Positions 41,521-50,475 of a stretch of DNA of 64,000 nt are shown one piece after another; position 1 is the stretch's first letter; each line of letters begins with the position of its first letter. The position numbers and the translations under genes were made by a program. Under the pieces are notes generated by a model, which did not search any database, was not told the origin of the DNA, and worked only from the letters and a program-made list of their open reading frames with translations. Origin of the DNA: Halomonas beimenensis (lineage in GTDB: Bacteria; Pseudomonadota; Gammaproteobacteria; Pseudomonadales; Halomonadaceae); contig NZ_CP021435.1 of NCBI RefSeq assembly GCF_002549795.1, positions 3,989,031 through 4,053,030 on the forward strand, given 5' to 3'.

Positions 41521-42555
41521 TCAGGGCATCATCGCCGGGGCGTCGAGGCCGGCGTGCTCGTCGAGGCCGAACATCAGGTTGAGGTTGTGCACGGCCTGCC
41601 CGGAGGCGCCCTTGACCAGGTTGTCGATGACCGAGAGCACCACCACGGTGTCGCCGTCGCCCGGCCGGTGCACGGCCAGGCGGCAGACGTTGGCGCCCTT
41701 GACGCTGCGCGTCTCGGGATGGCTCCCCGCCGGCATGACGTCGACGAAGGGCTCCTCGGCGAAGCGCTCCTCGAAGCGTGCCTGCAGGTCGCCGGGCTCG
41801 CCGGTGAGCCGGCCGTAGAGGGTGGCATGGATGCCGCGGATCATGGGGGTCAGGTGGGGCACGAAGGTCAGCCCCACCGGGCCGCCGGCCGCATCGCCCA
41901 GGCCCTGACGGATCTCGGGCAGGTGGCGGTGCCCCGAGGCCCCGTAGGCCTTCATGGATTCGCTGGCCTCGGCCAGCAGGGAGGGCACCTTGGCGCCCCG
42001 ACCGGCGCCGGTGACCCCCGACTTGCAGTCGGCGATGACGTGGTCGGCGTCGACCAGCCCCGCCTCCAGCAGCGGCAGCAGGCCGAGCTGCACGGCGGTG
42101 GGGTAGCAGCCCGGGACCGCGATCAGGCGCGCCTGGCGGATGCGCTCGCGGTGGACCTCGGGCAGGCCGTAGACGGCCTCGTCGAGCAGTTCGGGGGCGC
42201 CGTGGGGCTGGCCGTACCAGGCTTCCCATTCGGCCGCGTCGCGCAGGCGGAAGTCCGCCGACAGGTCGATGACCCGGGTGCCGCGGTCGAGCAGGTCTCC
42301 GGCCAGGGCGTGGGCCACGCCGTGGGGCGTGGCGAAGAAGACCGCATCGCAGGCCGCCAGGCGGGCCGGGTCCGGCTCGCTGAAGCGAAGGTCGTCGTAG
42401 TGGCCGCGCAGATTGGGATAGAGTTCGCTGACCCCCAGGCCGGCCTCGCTGCGCGAGGTGATGGCCTCGACGCGCACCTCGGGATGGCGGGCCAGCAGCC
42501 TGAGCAGTTCGACGCCGGTGTACCCGGTGCCGCCGACGATTCCGACCTTGATCAC
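41521..42555 (-). CDS. argC: N-acetyl-gamma-glutamyl-phosphate reductase
   Basis: A 344-residue NADPH-dependent enzyme of arginine synthesis. NADP motif [17 protein letters not shown] at the N-terminus; catalytic Cys in [20 protein letters not shown] (about 150); HRHLPEI for the His. GTG at 42555 follows GGAG at 6 bases and gives the standard 344-residue length; a longer frame to 42636 has no family similarity. Divergent from the ClC gene. Confidence 0.95.
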   Translation of the reverse strand: MIKVGIVGGTGYTGVELLRLLARHPEVRVEAITSRSEAGLGVSELYPNLRGHYDDLRFSEPDPARLAACDAVFFATPHGVAHALAGDLLDRGTRVIDLSADFRLRDAAEWEAWYGQPHGAPELLDEAVYGLPEVHRERIRQARLIAVPGCYPTAVQLGLLPLLEAGLVDADHVIADCKSGVTGAGRGAKVPSLLAEASESMKAYGASGHRHLPEIRQGLGDAAGGPVGLTFVPHLTPMIRGIHATLYGRLTGEPGDLQARFEERFAEEPFVDVMPAGSHPETRSVKGANVCRLAVHRPGDGDTVVVLSVIDNLVKGASGQAVHNLNLMFGLDEHAGLDAPAMMP

Positions 42556-42731
42556 GATGGACTCCTCACTGGTAGGGGGATCGCAGTTAGCGTTGTCGAT
42601 CGGGGCTGACCCCGCTGCGATTGCCCTGCTCTTCATGGTGGACGCTGGGACCTCTGTTGCCGGATATGATACACAAGAGGGAAGGCTTCCACCCAGGGTC
42701 GGGGGGAGTCGGACCGAACAGGAAGGTTGCC

Positions 42732-44510
42732 TTGCCGCGTCTCTCGCTACCCCGTTGTTTCAGCCTCGATCGTTTTCGTCGCCAGCTGGCCAGCGTGGAT
42801 GCCCTGCCCCAGCTCTGCGTGCTGGGCCTGGTGTCCGGGCTGATCACCGGCGGATTGATGGTGCTGTTCCGCCTGCTGCTGGCGCTGGGCGCGATGGTCT
42901 TCCTGCCCGGCGGCGATCCCGAGGCATTCGAGGGCCTCGCCCCGGGGGCGAGGGCCCTGCTGCCGCTGCTGGCGGTGGCGCTGATCGGTGTCTGGCTCTG
43001 GTGGCTCCCCCCGGCCGGGCGCCAGATCGGCGTGGCGCACGTGCTCGAGCGGCTGACCTATCACCAGGGGCGCTTTCCCCTGCGCAACTGGATCACCCAG
43101 TGGTGGGTGGGGCTGATTTCGGTGCTGGGTGGCCTCTCCGCGGGTCGCGAGGGGCCGGCGATCCACCTCGGCGCGGCGGCCTGCAGCGGCCTCGGCCAGA
43201 GCCTTCGCCTGCCCCACAACAGCCTGCGGGTGCTGGTGGCCTGCGGCACCGCGGCGGGAATCTCGGCCTCCTTCAATACGCCCATCGCCGGGGTCATCTT
43301 CGCCATGGAAGTGGTGATGATGGAGTACACCATCACCGGCTTCATGCCGGTGATCCTGGCCTCCACCATGGGGGCGGTGGTGGCCCAGGCGGTGTTCGGG
43401 GTCGAACAGCCCTTCCAGGAGAGCGGCGTCATGCTGGGATCGCTGTTCAACCTGCCCTGGATCGTGGTCAGTGCCCTGGGCATCGGCTTGCTGGCCGGGG
43501 GCTTCGTCAGGGTGGCCCGGGCCGGGGATCGCCTCAGGCCCCTGCCCTTCGCGGTGCGCTTCGCCCTGGCCGGCGGCCTGGTGGGCGCCCTGGCCTGGTG
43601 GTATCCGCAGATCCAGGGGATGGGCTATGACACCCTGGGCCTGACCATCGCCGGCGAGCTGAGCCTGGACGTGCTGCTCGCCGTGGCCCTCGGCAAGTTG
43701 CTGGTCACCGCCTTCGCCGTGGCCTGCGGCATCCCGGTGAGCATCATCGGGCCGGTGCTGGTGTCGGGCGGCGCCGCCGGCGCCTTGTGCGGCCTGCTCG
43801 GCGCCCAGTTGATGCCCGAGCTCGCCGCCGGTCCCGCCGTCTATGCCATGCTGGGCATGGCCGCCATGATGGGGGCGGTGCTCCAGGCGCCGCTGGCGGC
43901 CCTGATGGCCCTGCTGGAGCTGACCCACAACCCCAACCTGATCCTCCCCGGCATGCTGGCGGTGGTGGTCGCCGGCCTGACCTCGCGACAGCTGTGCGGC
44001 TGTGACGGTTTCTTCGTCAGCGTCACGCGCCATGGGCTGCATCCGCTCCAGCAGCCCCTGATGCAGGCACTCAATCGGGTCTCGGTGCCCGCGGTCATGG
44101 AGCGCGACCTGGTGCGCACCCGCAGGAGGGTGACCCTCGAGCAGGCCGGCACCCTGCTCGAGGCCAAGCCGGTATGGATCCTGATCGAGCGTTCCAGCGA
44201 CGCCAAGCCGGCCCTGGCCCTCAAGGCGGCCGACCTGGCCCGCTGGATGCTGGAACACGACGAGAACGACAAGCTGATCGGCAAGGACGGTCGACTGGAC
44301 CTGCTGGAGATTCCCGGCCAGCGTCTTGACCTGGCGCCGATCCACCTCCAGGCGACCCTCTCCGAGGCCTTCGACCGGCTCAACACCAAGCACGCCGATG
44401 CCCTCTACGTGGAACACGGCCATCGGCCGAAGCACAAGCGGATTTCCGGTATCATCACCCGGGATGCCATCGAGCGCTACTACCGCTACAGCGATACCCC
44501 CCCCGGCTGA
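42732..44510 (+). CDS. ClC-family chloride channel or antiporter with CBS-like C-terminus
   Basis: A 592-residue membrane protein of the ClC family. The gating-Glu motif is [13 protein letters not shown] (about 137-149), the next pore motif [15 protein letters not shown] (about 180-194), and the third [18 protein letters not shown]. The first-helix motif GSGIP is replaced by IGVAH. The soluble C-terminus (about 460-590) is CBS-like, with a [33 protein letters not shown] end. The position of the internal proton Glu (E203 of E. coli ClC) appears to be Val, as in channel-type ClCs. TTG at 42732 after AGGAAGG is my preferred start; the upstream frame is open to 42621. Confidence 0.85.
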   Translation: MPRLSLPRCFSLDRFRRQLASVDALPQLCVLGLVSGLITGGLMVLFRLLLALGAMVFLPGGDPEAFEGLAPGARALLPLLAVALIGVWLWWLPPAGRQIGVAHVLERLTYHQGRFPLRNWITQWWVGLISVLGGLSAGREGPAIHLGAAACSGLGQSLRLPHNSLRVLVACGTAAGISASFNTPIAGVIFAMEVVMMEYTITGFMPVILASTMGAVVAQAVFGVEQPFQESGVMLGSLFNLPWIVVSALGIGLLAGGFVRVARAGDRLRPLPFAVRFALAGGLVGALAWWYPQIQGMGYDTLGLTIAGELSLDVLLAVALGKLLVTAFAVACGIPVSIIGPVLVSGGAAGALCGLLGAQLMPELAAGPAVYAMLGMAAMMGAVLQAPLAALMALLELTHNPNLILPGMLAVVVAGLTSRQLCGCDGFFVSVTRHGLHPLQQPLMQALNRVSVPAVMERDLVRTRRRVTLEQAGTLLEAKPVWILIERSSDAKPALALKAADLARWMLEHDENDKLIGKDGRLDLLEIPGQRLDLAPIHLQATLSEAFDRLNTKHADALYVEHGHRPKHKRISGIITRDAIERYYRYSDTPPG

Positions 44511-44519
44511 GGAGTCGAT

Positions 44520-44951
44520 ATGTACCCCTGGATCAAGGCCCTCCACCTGGTGGCCGTGGTGACCTGGTTCGCCGCCCTGTTCTACCTGCCGCGACTCTAT
44601 GTCTACCACGCCATGGCCCGGGACCGGGGCGAGCGCCAGGCCATCGACTACTTCACCGTCATGGAGCGCAAGCTGTATCGCGGCATCATGACGCCCTCGA
44701 TGATCGCCGTACTGGGGCTGGGCGGCGTGCTGCTGGTGCTGAATCCCGGCTGGCTCACCCAGGGGTGGCTGCACGTCAAGCTGGCGCTGGTGGCACTGCT
44801 GGTGGCCTACCATCATGTGTGCCTGGTCTATCTCAAGCAGTTCGCCGGGGGGCGCTGTACACGCCCCCATGGCTTCTTCCGGGTCTTCAACGAACTGCCC
44901 GTGATCGCCCTGTTGGCGATCGTTCTCCTCGCCGTGCTGAAACCCTTCTGA
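44520..44951 (+). CDS. hemJ: Protoporphyrinogen IX oxidase HemJ
   Basis: A 143-residue four-helix membrane protein that oxidises protoporphyrinogen IX to protoporphyrin IX. Conserved His9 (IKALHLVAVVTWFAALFYLPRL) and Lys87 (WLHVKLALVALLVAYHH) are present, as is the late FFRVFNELP motif. ATG at 44520 is preceded by GAGGAG. The stop overlaps the start of thiD by one base. It lies 1 kb upstream of hemL, placing two haem-pathway genes together. Confidence 0.93.
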   Translation: MYPWIKALHLVAVVTWFAALFYLPRLYVYHAMARDRGERQAIDYFTVMERKLYRGIMTPSMIAVLGLGGVLLVLNPGWLTQGWLHVKLALVALLVAYHHVCLVYLKQFAGGRCTRPHGFFRVFNELPVIALLAIVLLAVLKPF

Positions 44952-45796
44952 TGACGCCCATGCCCCAGACGCAACCCCATCTGCCGGTGGTCCTGGTGAT
45001 GGCCGGCCACGACCCCACCGGCGGGGCCGGCCTCGTGGCCGACGCCGAGGCGGTGGCCGCCTGTGGCGGCTGGGCCCTGACCCTGCCCACCGCGCTCACC
45101 ATCCAGAATTGCCGGGACGTCCAGTCCGTCCAGCCGGTGGCCCCGGAGACCCTGCTCGACATGGCGGATGCCCTGGCCGATATCGAGATCTCCGCGATCA
45201 AGGTCGGCCTGCTGGCCTCCGAGGCGACGCTGGAGGCGGTGGTGGAGATCCTGCGTCGACGTCCCGGGGTGCCCGTGGTGGTCGACCCGGTGCTCAAGGC
45301 CGGTGGGGGCAGCGACTTGTCCACACCCGCCCTGGAGGCGGCGGTCCGCCGCCGCCTGCTTCCCCTTGTGGATATTCTGACGCCCAATCGCCGGGAACTC
45401 GCCCGACTGGCGGGGGATGATTGCCAGGACGACACCGAGCGGGCGGTGGCGCTGATGCACCGTGGCTGCCAGGCCGTGCTGGTCACCGGCACCGACACCC
45501 CGGAGGCGCGAGTCCCGGCGGATCGAGTGATGCATACCCTGCACGTGCCGGATGGCGACCGGCAGTGGAGCTGGCCGCGGCTGGCCGGTGAGTACCACGG
45601 CTCCGGCTGTACCCTGGCCTCGGCCCTGGCGGCGCGGCTGGCGCTCGGCGAGTCCCTGGTGTCGGCCTGTGAGCAGGCCCAGGCCTTCACCTGGGAGGCC
45701 CTGGCCCATGGCTGGCGACCCGGTCGGGACCAGCGATTGCCGAGGCGCCTCTGGCGCCTCCCCGTCGCCACGGCCGACGGGGAGAGCAGGAGCTGA
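44951..45796 (+). CDS. thiD: Hydroxymethylpyrimidine/phosphomethylpyrimidine kinase
   Basis: A 281-residue ribokinase-fold kinase of thiamine synthesis. AGHDPTGGAGLVADAEAV (about 17-34) is a Pseudomonas-type version of the AGxDPSGGAG motif, the core DPVLKAGGG and the anion-hole GEYHGSGCTLASALAARLALGESL (about 215-240) are intact. The ATG at 44951 overlaps the hemJ stop (TGATG). thiE, which often follows in pseudomonads between thiD and hemL, is absent: only about 200 non-coding bases precede hemL. Confidence 0.9.
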   Translation: MTPMPQTQPHLPVVLVMAGHDPTGGAGLVADAEAVAACGGWALTLPTALTIQNCRDVQSVQPVAPETLLDMADALADIEISAIKVGLLASEATLEAVVEILRRRPGVPVVVDPVLKAGGGSDLSTPALEAAVRRRLLPLVDILTPNRRELARLAGDDCQDDTERAVALMHRGCQAVLVTGTDTPEARVPADRVMHTLHVPDGDRQWSWPRLAGEYHGSGCTLASALAARLALGESLVSACEQAQAFTWEALAHGWRPGRDQRLPRRLWRLPVATADGESRS

Positions 45797-45998
45797 CGAG
45801 CGGCGGGCTGGTCATCGCGGAGTGCAACATCGAGAATAGGTATCAGGAGCGCGACGCCATCGGCGGCGTTACCCGACGTTCACCGGGAGATCACCGCTCG
45901 TCAAATGCTTATCCAGAGAATTATCCACAGGGCGGAGCCCGCCATGCCGCGGCTCCGGACCGATACGACGCTTATCTTCAACAGGAAACGAGGTTGAC
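45797..45998. promoter_or_regulatory. hemL upstream region with tandem DnaA boxes
   Basis: A perfect DnaA box TTATCCACA lies at 45921-45929 and a one-mismatch copy TTATCCAGA at 45909-45917, same orientation and 12 bases apart, about 70-90 bases upstream of hemL. No ORF for thiE or any other gene is visible. The boxes could give DnaA-linked control of hemL, or be an origin-proximal titration site; neither is demonstrated. Confidence 0.5.
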
Positions 45999-47288
45999 AT
46001 GACCACATCCGCCCAGCTCTTCGAACGGGCTTGCCGACACATTCCCGGTGGCGTCAATTCACCGGTGCGTGCCTTCAAGGGACTGGAACGTCCGCCGGTG
46101 TTCATGGAGCGCGCCCAGGGCGCCTACCTCTACGACGTGGAGGGCAAGCGCTATGTGGATTACGTGGGCTCCTGGGGACCGATGATCACCGGTCATGCCG
46201 ATCCCGATGTCCTCGGGGCGGTCCGGGAGCGTCTCGACAGTGGGCTGTCCTTCGGCACGCCCACCGCCATCGAGACCACCATGGCCGACCTGATCTGCGA
46301 GATGATCCCGAGCATCGAACTGGTGCGCATGGTCAACTCCGGCACCGAGGCCACCATGTCGGCGATCCGCCTGGCCCGCGGCTATACGGGCCGCGACAAG
46401 ATCGTCAAGTTCGAGGGGAACTACCATGGCCACTCCGACTCGCTGCTGGTGAAGGCGGGCTCGGGGGCCCTGACCCACGGCGAGCCCAGCTCCCCGGGGG
46501 TGCCGGCTTCCCTGGCCGAGCATACGGTCACCCTGCCCTACAACGACGCGGATGCCGTGGAGCAGTGCTTCGAGGAGATCGGCGACGAGGTGGCGTGCAT
46601 CATCGTCGAGCCGGTGGCCGGCAACATGAACTGCATCCCCCCCCAGCCCGGCTTCCTCGAGACGTTGCGCCGCGTCTGCGACCGTCATGAGAGCGTGTTG
46701 ATCTTCGACGAGGTGATGACCGGCTTCCGGGTGGCCATGGGCGGTGCCCAGGCCCACTACGGCATCGAGCCTGACCTGACCTGCCTGGGCAAGATCGTCG
46801 GCGGCGGCATGCCGGTGGGTGCCTTCGGTGGGCGACGCTCCATCATGGAGAACATCTCGCCGCTGGGCCCCGTCTATCAGGCCGGCACCCTGGCCGGGAA
46901 TCCGCTGGCCATGGCGGCCGGCATCGCCCTGCTGAACAAGCTGCGCGAGCCGGGTTTCCACGATGCCCTGGCCCAGCGGGTCGAGACCCTGTGCCATGGG
47001 CTGCAGGAACGCGCCGATGCCGCCGGCATCGACATGATCACCCAGCGGGCCGGCGGCATGTTCGGTGTCTTCTTCACCGGTCAGAGCCGGGTCGACAACT
47101 TCGCCCAGGCCACGGCCTGTGACGGCGATGCCTTCCGGCGCTTCTTCGCAGGCATGCTCGAGCACGGCGTCTACCTGGCCCCGTCGGCCTTCGAGGCCGG
47201 CTTCATGTCCAGTGCCCATGCGCCGGAGGACATCCAGCTGACCCTGGACGCGGCCGAGGCCGTCTTCGCCGCGATGCGCGAGGACTGA
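45999..47288 (+). CDS. hemL: Glutamate-1-semialdehyde 2,1-aminomutase
   Basis: A 429-residue PLP enzyme making 5-aminolevulinate in the C5 haem pathway. [20 protein letters not shown] starts the protein; the PLP-binding Lys lies in [18 protein letters not shown] (about residue 267). [18 protein letters not shown] and the [14 protein letters not shown] segment are intact. Length is normal. It is downstream of thiD and its promoter region carries DnaA-box-like sites. Confidence 0.97.
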   Translation: MTTSAQLFERACRHIPGGVNSPVRAFKGLERPPVFMERAQGAYLYDVEGKRYVDYVGSWGPMITGHADPDVLGAVRERLDSGLSFGTPTAIETTMADLICEMIPSIELVRMVNSGTEATMSAIRLARGYTGRDKIVKFEGNYHGHSDSLLVKAGSGALTHGEPSSPGVPASLAEHTVTLPYNDADAVEQCFEEIGDEVACIIVEPVAGNMNCIPPQPGFLETLRRVCDRHESVLIFDEVMTGFRVAMGGAQAHYGIEPDLTCLGKIVGGGMPVGAFGGRRSIMENISPLGPVYQAGTLAGNPLAMAAGIALLNKLREPGFHDALAQRVETLCHGLQERADAAGIDMITQRAGGMFGVFFTGQSRVDNFAQATACDGDAFRRFFAGMLEHGVYLAPSAFEAGFMSSAHAPEDIQLTLDAAEAVFAAMRED

Positions 47289-47320
47289 CCGGCATCGATG
47301 TCCCGGTAAGGAGAGAAGCG

Positions 47321-48562
47321 ATGCAGCAGCGACACTCCCAAGAGGCGCCCGCCTGCGACTTCGATCTCGATCGACTGGTCGAGGCGCTGGCGCACTGGCA
47401 TATCGATCATCGTGACGGGGAGTCCGACGGGACCGGCCTGCTCGCGGCGGTCCGCGACAGGATATCGGCCGAGGTCGGGGCGCTGACATCGCTGATGACG
47501 GGAGAACAGGACCGGCAACGCCTGGGAGAGCTCTCCCGCTGGCTGACCGAGAACGTCGAGCGGCTGGCGCCGGTACTCGAGTCCCGGGGAGCGCAGCGCC
47601 TGGCCCATAGCTGGGCCTGTGACCATGAGGGGAGCCGACTGGTCGTCGAGGGCCGGGTCGTGATGGCCAATGCCATCGATCGGGACCTGGCAGGGTTCGG
47701 TGCCGGGGTGATTCAGGACCCGGCCGCGGACCTGGCCTCCTTGCTGGTGGGCCTGGAAGTGCGTGACGAGCCACGACTGGCCCGGCGCGCCCTGGATGGT
47801 TACCTGCGCGAGACCGGCGACTACGAGGCGTCACGCCTGCTGTCGGTCTACCGGGTCATCGAGGCCATGGCCGGCGCCCGCCGTGCCTTGAGGCGCCTCG
47901 AGGAGTCGGGCGGTGATGACGAGCGACCGGCGCTGCTGGCGGAGACCATGAGTGCCTCGCGGCGCTATCTCGAACTGGCGGAGCACCATACCGAGTTCCG
48001 GTTTCCGCCGCTGGTGATCGGCGTGGGGGTGGTCGGCAGCGGCAAGAGCCGGTTCACGCGCAACCTGGTAACCCGCCTGGGGGCGGTCCGCCTGGCTTCC
48101 GACGTCGAACGACGCCGCCTCGAGGCGGGTTATCCCCAGGTGGATGACGGCGCTCCCCCTGTGGACAGGTTCTCGGCGGAGGCCACGGACCTGACCTATC
48201 GGCGACTCGCCCGTTGCGCCGGTCTCCTGCTGGATGCCGGCTTCCCGGCCTGCATCGATGCCACCTGCCTGTCACGGGAGCAGCGCAACCTGTTGCGTCA
48301 CCAGGCCGAGAGCCGGGGCCTGCCGGTGTTGCTGGTCAGCTTCGAGGCGGATGAGGCCACCCTGCAGCGTCGCATCACCAAGCGGGCTCGCAGGCAGGCA
48401 CTGCCCGCGGAGGACGGCCTGGCGGTGCTGTCGCGTCAGCGGGCGGCCTTCGAGCCCTTCTCCGACGACGAGCGCCTGCATCTCGTGCACCTGGATACCA
48501 CGGCGGACAACGCCGCCGAGACCCTCGCCGGCCTGATCCAGGAACATGTTCACTGGAGCTGA
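47321..48562 (+). CDS. AAA/kinase-like ATPase with degenerate phosphotransferase N-terminus
   Basis: A 413-residue cytoplasmic protein. The C-terminal half (about 225-413) is a P-loop kinase with GVGVVGSGKSRFTRNLVTRL, then ACIDATCLSREQRNLLRHQAESRGLPVLLVSFEA, similar to proteins annotated as bifunctional aminoglycoside phosphotransferase/ATP-binding protein. The N-terminal half should be an APH-like domain, but the catalytic HGDLH and following DFxD-type motifs are not visible; in their place are CDHEGSRLVVEGRVVMANAIDRDLAG. The substrate is unknown. It is the last housekeeping-like gene before the accessory region. Confidence 0.72.
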   Translation: MQQRHSQEAPACDFDLDRLVEALAHWHIDHRDGESDGTGLLAAVRDRISAEVGALTSLMTGEQDRQRLGELSRWLTENVERLAPVLESRGAQRLAHSWACDHEGSRLVVEGRVVMANAIDRDLAGFGAGVIQDPAADLASLLVGLEVRDEPRLARRALDGYLRETGDYEASRLLSVYRVIEAMAGARRALRRLEESGGDDERPALLAETMSASRRYLELAEHHTEFRFPPLVIGVGVVGSGKSRFTRNLVTRLGAVRLASDVERRRLEAGYPQVDDGAPPVDRFSAEATDLTYRRLARCAGLLLDAGFPACIDATCLSREQRNLLRHQAESRGLPVLLVSFEADEATLQRRITKRARRQALPAEDGLAVLSRQRAAFEPFSDDERLHLVHLDTTADNAAETLAGLIQEHVHWS

Positions 48563-48809
48563 GTCTTTCTTCCCCACCACCATTCGCTCAGGGCTCGGTC
48601 TAGCCGGGCCATGAGCGGTACATCTCTCCCGAGCGACTCCCCTGACGCACCCTTGCCTTCCTGGCCGGTGTTACAAAAACCTGTCATCGGCCTATCCGGC
48701 ATTTACCTTTTTCATACATCGTAACCCATTGAATTCGCGAATATTGGCCAGGAAGTCGTCGGAAGTGCCAAGTCTGCAACAGCTTTGTTTCCTGACTGTA
48801 TCTTAACGT

Positions 48810-48822
48810 TAATTATTTGATA
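48810..48822 (-). promoter_or_regulatory. IHF-type site
   Basis: Minus strand TATCAAATAATTA fits the IHF consensus WATCAANNNNTTR at every position. It lies in AT-rich DNA, about 160 bases upstream of the -24 element; IHF bending would be expected for an enhancer-dependent promoter. Confidence 0.5.
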
Positions 48823-48853
48823 TTAAAGGAAAAAATAACCTCCTTCAGGCGCC

Positions 48854-48885
48854 GTGTCAGCGGCCTTGTTTCAGCAGCCTGACAC
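48854..48885. promoter_or_regulatory. Inverted repeat, candidate activator-binding site
   Basis: GTGTCAG and CTGACAC form a perfect 7-base inverted repeat separated by 18 bases. It lies 98-129 bases upstream of the -24 element, which suits an upstream activating sequence for the sigma-54 activator encoded nearby. Binding is not proven. Confidence 0.45.
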
Positions 48886-48982
48886 TTCGGCAGGGAGACT
48901 CCCCTCCTTCACCGATGGATCCAGCCCCTCCCTTGCCTCTCTTGATGAATTTTCTTCCTTCCTTCAAAGAGTTGGGAAAACC

Positions 48983-48998
48983 TGGCACGAGACATGCT
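48983..48998 (+). promoter_or_regulatory. Sigma-54 promoter
   Basis: TGGCACGAGACATGCT matches the sigma-54 consensus TGGCACG-N4-TTGCW except for one base (ATGCT for TTGCT). The -24 GG and -12 GC dinucleotides have the required 10-base gap. Transcription would start near 49009, leaving a 5' leader of about 144 bases before the glycine-rich gene. Confidence 0.75.
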
Positions 48999-49152
48999 CC
49001 GTCTGATTGCCTGCGAGCGGGATCATCAAGGGATCAAGAATCGACCTCTCGCTGAGCAGGCGCGATATCCAACGCCGGCATCGATCGATCATGCGATCCG
49101 GTGATTGGCAGGAGAGCAGAAGGATTCAGCCGAATCGAAGGGGAGAGTCATC

Positions 49153-50361
49153 ATGAAAGCTTATGCAATTGCAGGTACCTCCTTGCTGGCGCTGGTCATG
49201 GCGATTTCCACCGCCCAGGCCAACCCGAACAACAACGGGAAGTTCTCGTATCAGGGGGTGGACTCCGATGCCGTGGCCGTCGGTGGTAGCGGCGGCAATA
49301 GCAACGGTGGAGATGGCAACGGTCTGGGTGCGGCCAATGCCGAGGCCAATGGCGAAGGCACCGGTAACGATTATGGCATCTTCGGCAAGGGTGAAGGCGA
49401 AGGCGGCCATGCCGCGGCGGCCGGTATCGGCACCGGCTATGGCGGTGCCGGTGGGCCTGCCGGTGACGGCGGCGATGCCTGGGCCATGAGCGAGTCCTAC
49501 AACACCAACATCAACGTCATCTCGCATCAGAAGATGAACTCCGTGGTCATCGGGGGCGGCATCTTCCTCCGTGGTGGCAATGGCGCCGAGGGCGGCAATG
49601 GCGGAGACGGTGGCACCAATGTGGCCGTCAACGTCAGCGCTGCCATCGGTGGTGCCGGTGGTGAAGGCGATGGCGGCAAGGGTGGTTCCAACCTCGTCAT
49701 CGGTGATGGCGGCAAGGGCGGTGACGCCGCCGGCGTCGGCCTCGGCTCCGGTGTGGGTCTCGGCGCAGGCAAAGGCGGCGATGCAGGCTCCGCTGCCCTG
49801 TCCGGCTCCGCCGCCCTGGCTGGGAACAACGACAACGGCAACAACACCGGCACCGGCGTCGGCGTAGGTACCGGCGTGGGCCTGGGATTGCTCGGCCTGG
49901 GTAACGGACAGGGTGCCGGCATCGGTGCCGCCCTGGATGGTGACCAGGAAGCCGATGCCAAGTCCGGTTCCCTTGCCGGGTCCAGCGCTACCGCTGGGGA
50001 CGGAACCGGTCTAGGTGCCGGTCAAGGCACCGGTACCGGTACCGGTACCGGTGGCGACGGCGGAAATGGCTGGGCCAGTGCCGTGGCTGGCGACGGTGCA
50101 GCCGGATATGGCGGCGGCGGCGGCGGTGCTCAGTCCGGTGCTGGGTATGCCGCGGCGAACGGAGCCAACGGTGGCAATGGTGCCAGTGGCGGCAACGGCG
50201 GAGGAGCTGCCCTGTATACCGGCGGGGCCAGCATCTCCGTGGCGGCCGGCGGGGCCTATGGCGGCATCGCCAACATGAACGCCTCCAGCGGCTTCTACAA
50301 CTCTCAGCTGTCCGGCACCAACATCTCGGCTCACAACAGCAATGTTGGCAACGGCCTGTAA
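49153..50361 (+). CDS. Exported glycine/alanine/asparagine-rich protein
   Basis: A 402-residue protein with a Sec signal peptide (MKAYAIAGTSLLALVMAISTAQA, cleavage after about 23) followed by a low-complexity mature chain rich in Gly, Ala, Asn and Asp and almost free of Pro and aromatic residues. Short blocks such as GGNGGDGG, GGKGG, GTGVGVGTGVG recur; (ACCGGT)4 at 50029-50052 encodes GTGTGTGT. Two non-repetitive islands, NTNINVISHQKMNSVVIGGGIF (about 116-137) and GIANMNASSGFYNSQLSGTNIS near the C-terminus, interrupt it. There is no RTX nonapeptide, so it is not a calcium-binding toxin repeat. It resembles the major subunit of a matrix or fibre; no family is recognised. First gene after the sigma-54 promoter; ATG follows GGGAGAG. 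Confidence 0.7.
   Translation: MKAYAIAGTSLLALVMAISTAQANPNNNGKFSYQGVDSDAVAVGGSGGNSNGGDGNGLGAANAEANGEGTGNDYGIFGKGEGEGGHAAAAGIGTGYGGAGGPAGDGGDAWAMSESYNTNINVISHQKMNSVVIGGGIFLRGGNGAEGGNGGDGGTNVAVNVSAAIGGAGGEGDGGKGGSNLVIGDGGKGGDAAGVGLGSGVGLGAGKGGDAGSAALSGSAALAGNNDNGNNTGTGVGVGTGVGLGLLGLGNGQGAGIGAALDGDQEADAKSGSLAGSSATAGDGTGLGAGQGTGTGTGTGGDGGNGWASAVAGDGAAGYGGGGGGAQSGAGYAAANGANGGNGASGGNGGGAALYTGGASISVAAGGAYGGIANMNASSGFYNSQLSGTNISAHNSNVGNGL
50029..50052 (+). repeat. (ACCGGT)4 tandem repeat inside the glycine-rich gene
   Basis: Four perfect copies of the hexamer ACCGGT encode alternating Gly-Thr. Gain or loss of a unit would keep the frame, so length variation would only change the number of GT pairs. 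Confidence 0.75.
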
Positions 50362-50402
50362 GGGAAACCTAAATCCAGTAATGGAGATAGGTTGTTAAGC
50401 CA

Positions 50403-50433
50403 GGAACTGGCGGAGTTATTCTCCGCCGGTTCC
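50403..50433 (+). terminator. Intercistronic hairpin after the glycine-rich gene
   Basis: GGAACTGGCGGAG and CTCCGCCGGTTCC form a 13-base stem (one T-G pair) with a TTATT loop, 42 bases after the glycine-rich stop. Only a weak TTGCCTT follows. It could attenuate read-through or protect the upstream messenger 3' end, giving more glycine-rich protein than the downstream products. Confidence 0.6.
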
Positions 50434-50475
50434 TTGCCTTACCAAGCTGGATTGTTATCCGCAGGAGGCAAGGCG

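Larger units (their letters stand above)
48563..49152. other. 590-bp control region of the structural-gene operon
   Basis: No gene is visible. The region holds, in order, an AT-rich IHF-type site (48810-48822), a 7-base inverted repeat (48854-48885), a near-consensus sigma-54 promoter (48983-48998) and a Shine-Dalgarno GGGAGAG before the start codon. This is the size and layout of a regulated sigma-54 control region. Confidence 0.65.

Noticed and set aside
42556..42731. Fluoride riboswitch upstream of the ClC gene
   Set aside because: The leader has an ATCGCAG/CTGCGAT inverted repeat but not the conserved GGNGATGG and pseudoknot sequence of the fluoride aptamer.
44900..44951. TPP riboswitch before thiD
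   Set aside because: thiD overlaps hemJ by one base and has no leader of its own.
49222..50361. Glycine-rich repeats as a CRISPR array or RTX calcium-binding toxin
   Set aside because: The repeats are coding, irregular and without spacers, and the RTX pattern GGxGxDxUx is absent.
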